Source of the DNA: Leptospiraceae bacterium
GTDB lineage: Bacteria > Spirochaetota > Leptospiria > Leptospirales > Leptonemataceae
Direction of reading: 5' to 3'
Assembly (NCBI GenBank): GCA_002717505.1
Contig: PBEB01000056.1
Coordinates: 27,401 to 61,778 of the forward strand
DNA length: 34,378 nt
Shown here: positions 29,272-34,378 of the stretch, in pieces
How the letters are laid out: the number at the start of each line of letters is the position of its first letter
Position numbering within the stretch: position 1 is the stretch's first letter
Notes under the pieces: generated by a model
Databases searched by the model: none
Seen by the model: the letters and a program-made list of their open reading frames with translations, nothing else
What the model was told of the DNA's origin: nothing
Position numbers and translations under genes: made by a program

Positions 29272-30783
29272 TTACTGTGGAACGACCACGGTTTGTTGAG
29301 CAGATGGAGGTCCTCCATCGGTATTAAAGCCGGCGAATGCATACACCTTGATATACCAGGTGCCATGGTAATTCACCGTGATGACCTTGGAAGTCGAAGT
29401 GTCTCCAGACCCTGGCCACGATACCAGGTCACAGAAGATGGTTGAGCCATCTACATCCGCCGGATTGAATCCAGAGTTCTGACTGTAACAAACTGCGTAT
29501 CCGCCGCCTGTATCGCTCACTCCCTGCTCTTTCGCCTGGTCCCATTCTACCAGAATGTCTCGACCGGAGTGCCCTGTGCCGCTAAGATTCAGGGAAACCG
29601 AAGAGGCTGAACCATCATCCCCGTCATCGCTTTCAATATCCAGGGTTGCTGTCTTTGAGCCAATGGTATCTGGTTCAAAGGTTACGTTAAAAGTGATGGA
29701 TCCCCCGGGAGCAATGGTTGTGCCGGGCAGAGCCGTGCGAACAAACTGAGAGGCATTGGTGCCGCTAATGGAGACGTCCAGACCTGTTAATGTGTCTGTT
29801 CCGATGTTTCTCACTGTGATCGACTTGGAAGAGCTTACATCGTCCGGCCATACAGTACCGAACGTTGGAATGGACCCTCCGCTGGTGTAGTCTACACTAT
29901 TGTGCTCAATCTGAATCATCGGTTGCGGTTCCGGAGTAGAAGTGCCCACAAGGTCCAGTTCAAATGCCGGAAAATCCGGATCATTTGTTTCTATCGTCAG
30001 TGTTGCAGTCTTAGATCCGTCCACTGTTGGTTCGAAGGTTATTGTAAACGTTCTTGAGTTACCCGGAGTCAGATTTGCATTCGAAGGTTGACCTATTGTA
30101 AACTCAGTATGGTTTGTTCCCGCCTTGGAGATTGCTGGACTATTTGTGAAAGTCAGGTTCTGACTACCTGTGTTCGTGATTGTGAACGTCCGGGCGGATC
30201 CGCTATCGTTCTCCTGAACGCTACCCAGGTTAATTTCCGCGTTGTGGGAATAGCTTGTAGAGCCTTCGGTGATGGCCATTCTGGGTGCTGCCCCGGAGCC
30301 CTCGCCAGTTAGATCTAATTCGTAGGTCGGAGTTCCATCATCGTTACTTTCGATTTCGATAGTAGCAGTCCGGGTGCCATTTGAACCAGGAACAAAAGTA
30401 ATGGTAAAACTGGTGGAACCACCTCCAGCGATGGTAGTGCCGGATGGCTGTGAGATTGTGTAATCTGAAGCGTTACTTCCGGATTTTTCTACAATCGGTG
30501 TGCCGGATAGCTCCAGAGATTCATCACCATCGTTATGAATTGTGATGGTATAGGTTTTGCCAGAGCTGGCATTTGTAATTTCGGAACCGAAATCCAGTGT
30601 CGTGCCACTTCCATAGGTTGCGCTATTGTACGTCACCCTCAGTGAAGGGGCCTTTCGAACTGGTGGTTCTCCTCCCAGAAAGAGAAAAGCTAGACCGTCA
30701 TTTCCTCCTCCGCTCGGCGGACAATGCAGTGCAAAAAAGCACACTGCGACTACGGAGAGTAGTCTTCCGTATTTGAGTATCAT
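29272..30783 (-). CDS. Hydin/ASPM-like (choice-of-anchor D) repeat lipoprotein
   Basis: 503 residues. The leader ends in FFALHC followed by PPSGGGN, a plausible lipobox with Cys near residue 21. Three immunoglobulin-like repeats of the ASPM/SPD-2/Hydin type follow at about 45-160, 165-282 and 288-405, each with a T.TI.N.G...L strand and the signature FTITFEP...G.KTATL.IE.ND. The last ~95 residues resemble a fibronectin type III domain (WDQAKEQGVSDTGGGYAVCY, GTWYIKVYAFAG). It is probably displayed on the cell surface and may bind or present the protease encoded 11 bases downstream. GGGAG seven bases before the ATG is the likely ribosome binding site. Confidence 0.88.
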   Translation of the reverse strand: MILKYGRLLSVVAVCFFALHCPPSGGGNDGLAFLFLGGEPPVRKAPSLRVTYNSATYGSGTTLDFGSEITNASSGKTYTITIHNDGDESLELSGTPIVEKSGSNASDYTISQPSGTTIAGGGSTSFTITFVPGSNGTRTATIEIESNDDGTPTYELDLTGEGSGAAPRMAITEGSTSYSHNAEINLGSVQENDSGSARTFTITNTGSQNLTFTNSPAISKAGTNHTEFTIGQPSNANLTPGNSRTFTITFEPTVDGSKTATLTIETNDPDFPAFELDLVGTSTPEPQPMIQIEHNSVDYTSGGSIPTFGTVWPDDVSSSKSITVRNIGTDTLTGLDVSISGTNASQFVRTALPGTTIAPGGSITFNVTFEPDTIGSKTATLDIESDDGDDGSASSVSLNLSGTGHSGRDILVEWDQAKEQGVSDTGGGYAVCYSQNSGFNPADVDGSTIFCDLVSWPGSGDTSTSKVITVNYHGTWYIKVYAFAGFNTDGGPPSAQQTVVVPQ

Positions 30784-31262
30784 TGATCATCTCCCAATAT
30801 CTATTTTTATCCTCAGGAATCGGTTTACAGGAGACAATGCAAAGGGCATAGTCCCTGCTCTATATGTTTGTTGGTATACTAGTTTTTGAGGGTACAACAG
30901 GGGGACAGTTCATTTTTTTATAAAAAATTCGTATTTTATTGAGACTATATCGTCTTGGATTCGTCACCTATGGATTTCCCAGTATTCTTCCCCGAATTGT
31001 TACAGAACGTCACATTCTTACAAAGACAGGCTGATTGCGGAGCCAGGAGGATGCGCTAACGCCAGAATCTGCCATTCCAGCTCTCTAACCGAAGAATCAG
31101 CTTCGTTGCGCTCCCTCGGTAGCAGCAACGAGGATCAGTCAGGGTTCCTATAGGTATAATTGGGCCGGGATGAGTGGGATCGGGCTGAATCATCGAGCGA
31201 ACTCCCAGAATCGTCCCGGTCTGCAAATCGGTAAGATGGACCCTGGGCTCGATTCTGTAATA
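30784..31262. other. AT-rich upstream region of the protease unit and unexplained sequence
   Basis: The first 200 bases upstream of the lipoprotein gene contain an AT-rich block (about 30915-30950, TTTTTTTATAAAAAATTCG) that probably holds the promoter of the minus-strand unit, though I cannot assign -35 and -10 boxes safely. Beyond about 31050, the minus strand is open for about 70 codons after the repeat array (MSYYRIEPRVHLTDLQTG...) without a ribosome binding site or a family that I recognise. Confidence 0.35.
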
Positions 31263-31473
31263 TGACATCTCCGGCGGGATCTTCCAGAGATAATCTGACA
31301 TAATCCGGGGCCTCGCCAAGCGTCCCAATGTGACATAATCCGCGGCCCTATGACCAGCCGCAATGTGACATAATCTGGCGCCTCGCCAGGCGGCGGGATG
31401 TGACATAATCCAGCGCGCTGACCCAGACGCAATGTGACATAATCCGGCTATAAGTTCCAGCCCAATGTCGCGC
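31263..31473. repeat. 35-bp tandem repeat array
   Basis: TGACATAATC occurs at 31296, 31331, 31366, 31401 and 31435, spacings of 35, 35, 35 and 34 bases. A decayed sixth copy (TGACATCT) lies at 31263. Most copies are preceded by AATG or GATG, so the conserved core is about AATGTGACATAATCC. The remaining ~20 bases of each unit are GC-rich and differ between copies. This is too short and variable to be a CRISPR. Arrays of direct repeats like this occur at the ends of IS21-type elements, but no transposase gene is seen. Confidence 0.75.
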
Positions 31474-31580
31474 CAGAATAACGTGAATCCCGGCCTCCGC
31501 CATCCATATAGGACTCCAGCATTCCCTCGGAAAATAGCCGTTCGCCAGGAACGGAAACCGAACTGAAGGACTTATAAAAA

Positions 31581-31612
31581 AACAAAGGCCCGGAGCATTC
31601 CGGACCTTTGTT
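31581..31612 (-). terminator. Intrinsic terminator of the M48-AIM24 operon
   Basis: Arms at 31581-31594 (AACAAAGGCCCGGA) and 31599-31612 (TCCGGACCTTTGTT) pair over 14 bp with one mismatch around a 4-base loop. On the minus strand the hairpin runs straight into a seven-T tract. It lies about 85 bases beyond the stop codon of the last AIM24 gene and fits a strong Rho-independent terminator. Confidence 0.88.
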
Positions 31613-31695
31613 AATCTGGCTGAATTCCGTATCTGCGGATTCAGCGGATTGCCGCCGGAAAAGGCCGGCGGCTTCATTTGATCCAGGTTCCCTTG

Positions 31696-32376
31696 TCAGG
31701 AGCTGCTTCTCTGAACGCGACGATAGGCGTTCAGGAATCCTGCAAGAGGATAGACCTGACGGGTCTGAATCCAGACCTTACCGTTACCGGAGAATCGGCA
31801 GACAAGACCTTCACCGGACAGAAACAGCGATTTGTATCCGCCAACTTTAGTGATGTTGTAATCCAGGCCTTCTGTAAATGCTACGATGCAACCTGTATCT
31901 ACGACATACTGGTCTTTCACATCGATCTCTATAATCGCTCCATAGGAGTTGAACCATAGATCGCCGGATCCAGTACATTTGATCAGGAACAGGGATTCTC
32001 CGGAGAAAAATCCCTTTGCCAGGCCCTGCCACTTGGTCTGTACTTCCACACCCATTGTGGATGCAACGAATGCCGAGTTTTGCAGGAACATGGTTTCATT
32101 GTTCAGATGAACATGAAAAAGATCTCCTGGAGGCCCCGGGGAAACCGAAACGCTTCCGTTGCCGCCTTCTGCAGTAAATTCATTGATAAACAGAGATTCG
32201 CCGGTAAGGAATCGAGAGAATCCACCTTTAAACCTTGTCTTCATTTTGACGTTGGTGTCCATCGCAGCCATGGCGCTCGCTTCCACCTTCAGGGTCTGCC
32301 CTGCAGGAACATCGATTACGGCCATGGAGAAGTCTGGACGACCTTCCATTTTAAAATTCCAGCTTTGTCCTTCCAT
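31696..32376 (-). CDS. AIM24/TIGR00266-family protein, copy 1
   Basis: 226 residues. The AIM24 (TIGR00266) fold is a beta-sandwich protein of poorly known role; the mitochondrial relative stabilises inner-membrane organisation in yeast. Typical family features are VEASAMAAMDTNVKM near the N-terminus, FLTGESLFINEFTA, a Gly-Asp step before VHLNNETMFLQ, the WFNSYGAIIEIDV strand, YVVDTGCIVAF and the closing SGEGLVCRFSGNGKVWIQTR. No signal peptide or membrane helix is visible. AGGAG six bases before the ATG supports the start. It is the last gene of the operon, 27 bases after copy 2. Confidence 0.9.
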   Translation of the reverse strand: MEGQSWNFKMEGRPDFSMAVIDVPAGQTLKVEASAMAAMDTNVKMKTRFKGGFSRFLTGESLFINEFTAEGGNGSVSVSPGPPGDLFHVHLNNETMFLQNSAFVASTMGVEVQTKWQGLAKGFFSGESLFLIKCTGSGDLWFNSYGAIIEIDVKDQYVVDTGCIVAFTEGLDYNITKVGGYKSLFLSGEGLVCRFSGNGKVWIQTRQVYPLAGFLNAYRRVQRSSS

Positions 32377-32403
32377 ATATTACTCCTTGCTCTCTGCTCT
32401 GGA

Positions 32404-33087
32404 TCAACCTCGACGGGGCCGCAGATGCGGAGTCATAGCCGCGCCAAAAGCCGAAGGGTTATGGGACTGACAGTAAAGCTTACCTTTGCCAGAAAATCGA
32501 CATACCAATCCTTCTCCGCCCAGGAAGGAGCTGATCCAGCTCTTTCCAGCTTTAGAGATCTTGAAGCTCAAAGTCTCCTGGAAGGCTACAATATGCCCTG
32601 TATCCACGATGAAATCTCCGTCCACATCGACGGAATAGATCGTGCCGAAGGAATTCATCAGAAGCTTGCCGGACCCTTTCATGCTGATCCAGAACAGGCT
32701 TTCGCCGGAGAACATGGATTGAAAACCTTGCCAGTTCATATCCATATCGACGGTTGGTTCGGCAGCAAGGAATGAACCACCCTGTACGATCAGGGTTTCC
32801 TGATTCAAAGTTACCTCCTCGATGTCTCCAGACAACGTAGGAGCCACCCATACATGACCGCCGTTTGCGCCGGCTGTATAGTGGTTCAAAAACAGGGACT
32901 CTCCGGTAAGCAGTCGCTTCAAAGATTTAAGGATGCTACCTTTTCCTTTTTTATGGGTAGTGGTTTCGATTTGCATGTCGCCACTCATGGCAATCATGGA
33001 ACCACCCTCTGCAGTAAACGATTCCCCTGGGCCAAGATCAACTCGTGCAGCTGAATTTCCAGGTCTGTAGTGTATTTCAGTATTCAT
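32404..33087 (-). CDS. AIM24/TIGR00266-family protein, copy 2
   Basis: 227 residues, collinear with its two neighbours and with the same landmarks: FTAEGGSMIAMSGDMQI, LLTGESLFLNHYTA, VTLNQETLIVQGG, FSGESLFWISMKGSGKL, FIVDTGHIVAF and GGEGLVCRFSGKGKLYCQSH. The basic stretch THKKGKGSILKSLKRLL before the second motif is richer in Lys than in the other two copies. It is closest in layout to copy 1. AGGAG eight bases upstream and an 18-base gap to copy 3 place it firmly in the operon. Function is not established for bacterial members. Confidence 0.9.
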   Translation of the reverse strand: MNTEIHYRPGNSAARVDLGPGESFTAEGGSMIAMSGDMQIETTTHKKGKGSILKSLKRLLTGESLFLNHYTAGANGGHVWVAPTLSGDIEEVTLNQETLIVQGGSFLAAEPTVDMDMNWQGFQSMFSGESLFWISMKGSGKLLMNSFGTIYSVDVDGDFIVDTGHIVAFQETLSFKISKAGKSWISSFLGGEGLVCRFSGKGKLYCQSHNPSAFGAAMTPHLRPRRG

Positions 33088-33105
33088 AGTTTCTACTCCT
33101 GATTA

Positions 33106-33771
33106 TCAGCCCCAGAAGAATGGGTTGATCCATCCGGCCATTCCGCTCAGACTTCTGGTCTGAAGCACAACACGGCCCTTTCCTTCCAGGCGGGTCACCA
33201 GACCCTCTCCGCCAAAAAAGCTGGAGAAGATTCCGCCGGCCAATTGCATCTTAAGTTTGATTCCTGGATCGTAAGCCACCAGGTGAGACGTATCTACGAT
33301 GTACTCTCCATCCAGCTCCTTATCCACGAAGGCACCATAGGCGCCGTAGTAGAGCTTTCCAGTTCCACTAACTTCTAGCTTGAACAAGCCTTCGCGACCG
33401 ATGAAGGATGCGAAACCTGCCCATGCAAGGCCAAGCTTCAGGCCAGGAGTGGATGCGATGTAAGCTCCGGGCTGCAAACAGAACGTTTCATCGTTCAGTT
33501 CTATCTCGCGGATGTCTCCGGGAGTGGCCTGGACCAGACTACACCGAGCTGGTTTGTCTGAGTTATTTGTGAACTCATTCACAAAAAAGGACTCTCCCCC
33601 GAGAAACTTCTTAAGGGGAGCACGAAAGAATCCACCGTTCAGTTTGGCTTTCATATCGAGGTCGGCTTCCATGGAGGCCATGGCGCCTGACTCTGCGATG
33701 ATGGTTTCGCCTGGTTCTAACTCAACGTGGATGGACGCGAATGCGGGAGCACCAGTGATTTCACTTTTCAT
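33106..33771 (-). CDS. AIM24/TIGR00266-family protein, copy 3
   Basis: 221 residues from the ATG at 33771. A longer in-frame reading to 33891 would overlap the M48 gene and add 40 residues that do not fit the family, so I reject it; the chosen ATG is four bases after the M48 stop codon. Family landmarks are IIAESGAMASMEADLDM, FLGGESFFVNEFTN, IELNDETFCLQPGAYIAS, LYYGAYGAFVDKELDGEYIV and FGGEGLVTRLEGKGRVVLQT. It is the most diverged of the three copies, with a Phe/Gly-rich end (WINPFFWG). Three unlike copies in a row may form a mixed complex. Confidence 0.88.
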   Translation of the reverse strand: MKSEITGAPAFASIHVELEPGETIIAESGAMASMEADLDMKAKLNGGFFRAPLKKFLGGESFFVNEFTNNSDKPARCSLVQATPGDIREIELNDETFCLQPGAYIASTPGLKLGLAWAGFASFIGREGLFKLEVSGTGKLYYGAYGAFVDKELDGEYIVDTSHLVAYDPGIKLKMQLAGGIFSSFFGGEGLVTRLEGKGRVVLQTRSLSGMAGWINPFFWG

Positions 33772-33775
33772 AGGC

Positions 33776-34378
33776 TTATTCTGGGAGGCTGATCCTCCGC
33801 TGAATTTTCTGAATGTCCAGCGGAATTTTTTGAAATTTTCGGTCTGGTGGCAATTCATCGATTTTTTGTTGGATAAACTCGATGCGTTCATCGGTTGCTG
33901 GGTGTGTACCCATCACTGCCATAGCGCTCTGCTCCGTTTCAGACATCTGCTCTTCCTGGATTTCCTTGATTCTGCGAAAGAAACTTAGCATTCCCCGAGG
34001 ATCGATGTCCGCTTTTACCAATAAATTGAATCCTGTTTCATCTGCCTGGCGCTCAAAATCCCTGCTGAATTTTTGAGATAACAGAAAGCCCCCCTGGTCC
34101 GCCAGGGCCGCGATCAATCCCTGGGTATCTCCAAACATCGCTCCTATAATTACATAGAGTCCAATGCGACGCACCAGTAACTGGGTTCCATGACGATGGA
34201 TTACGTGCGCCATCTCATGAGCCAGTACGCCGGCCACTTCTTCAGCGGAATCTGCCTTCTGAATCAATGCAGAATGGATAAAAATGGAGCCACCGGGAAT
34301 TGCAAATGCGTTTACATCCTGATGATGGACTACCTGGAACTTGAACGGAAAGGGTGACTCGGCCACAGCCAGAAGTGG
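33776..34378 (-). CDS. M48-family zinc metalloprotease, cut by the window edge
   Basis: The frame runs off the right end of the window; 200 residues are visible and the N-terminus is missing. The zinc motif HEMAH (in GVLAHEMAHVIHRHG) and the third ligand region FERQADETGFNLL are typical of M48 peptidases of the YfgC/BepA or Oma1 kind, as is the upstream VNAFAIPGGSIFIHSALI. The end of the protein contains THPATDERIEFI, a common M48 feature. A hydrophobic stretch (LYVIIGAMFGDTQGLIAAL) follows the active site. Members of this group act in membrane or outer-membrane protein quality control. The first of four co-directional genes; the AIM24 copy begins four bases after its stop. The GTG at 34366 is probably internal, not the start. 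Confidence 0.9.
   Translation of the reverse strand, partial: PLLAVAESPFPFKFQVVHHQDVNAFAIPGGSIFIHSALIQKADSAEEVAGVLAHEMAHVIHRHGTQLLVRRIGLYVIIGAMFGDTQGLIAALADQGGFLLSQKFSRDFERQADETGFNLLVKADIDPRGMLSFFRRIKEIQEEQMSETEQSAMAVMGTHPATDERIEFIQQKIDELPPDRKFQKIPLDIQKIQRRISLPE

Noticed and set aside
31263-31473. CRISPR array
   Set aside because: The constant core is only about 15 bases, the units vary in their GC-rich part in a related rather than unrelated way, and no cas gene is near.
31608-31959. Plus-strand frames opposite the last AIM24 gene
   Set aside because: They are antisense to a strongly supported coding region and have no ribosome binding site or family.
33772-33891. Longer start for AIM24 copy 3
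   Set aside because: It would overlap the M48 coding region by over 100 bases and add a tail without family similarity.

Overview
The window looks like chromosomal DNA of a spirochaete, most likely from the Leptospira/Leptonema/Turneriella order. This is an inference from style: several lipoproteins with spirochaete-type lipoboxes, a SpoIIE-type phosphatase fused to TPRs, a six-helix methyl-accepting protein, SbsA/Big_5 and Hydin-like repeat lipoproteins, and roughly even base composition. No rRNA or tRNA gene is visible to settle it. Gene density is high on the right and lower on the left, where remnants and broken genes collect.

Left part (1-7800): katG (minus strand) with a hairpin terminator and a very good PerR/Fur-type box about 113 bp upstream; a gene-poor stretch with a possible gene remnant; a crotonase-family protein; a membrane-anchored PP2C/SpoIIE phosphatase whose C-terminal TPR part is cut by an in-frame amber codon; and a pair of related three-helix membrane proteins, the second carrying a truncated PAS domain.

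Centre left (7813-10450): the most unusual gene of the window. It is a 201-residue protein with a signal peptide whose mature part aligns with eukaryotic actin. It keeps the N-terminal ~137 residues and the C-terminal ~30 residues of actin and lacks everything between, so subdomains 1 and 2 are joined without subdomains 3 and 4. The nucleotide-binding loops are changed or missing. Two exported proteins of unknown function follow on the opposite strand.

Centre (10745-24632): one compact eight-gene unit. It encodes a TPR lipoprotein, a TolC-type outer membrane channel, a periplasmic adaptor lipoprotein, two paralogous Ig-like (Big_5) lipoproteins, two different RND permeases in tandem and a single-pass membrane protein. 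Overlapping or nearly touching genes suggest one transcript and one tripartite efflux machine with a probable heteromeric RND pump and extra envelope parts.

Right part (24813-34378, all minus strand): a six-helix methyl-accepting chemotaxis-type receptor; a three-gene unit of a Hydin-like lipoprotein, a subtilisin-family protease and a stand-alone propeptide-like inhibitor; an intergenic region with 35-bp tandem repeats; and an operon of an M48 metalloprotease (cut by the window edge) followed by three tandem AIM24/TIGR00266-family proteins, closed by a clear terminator.
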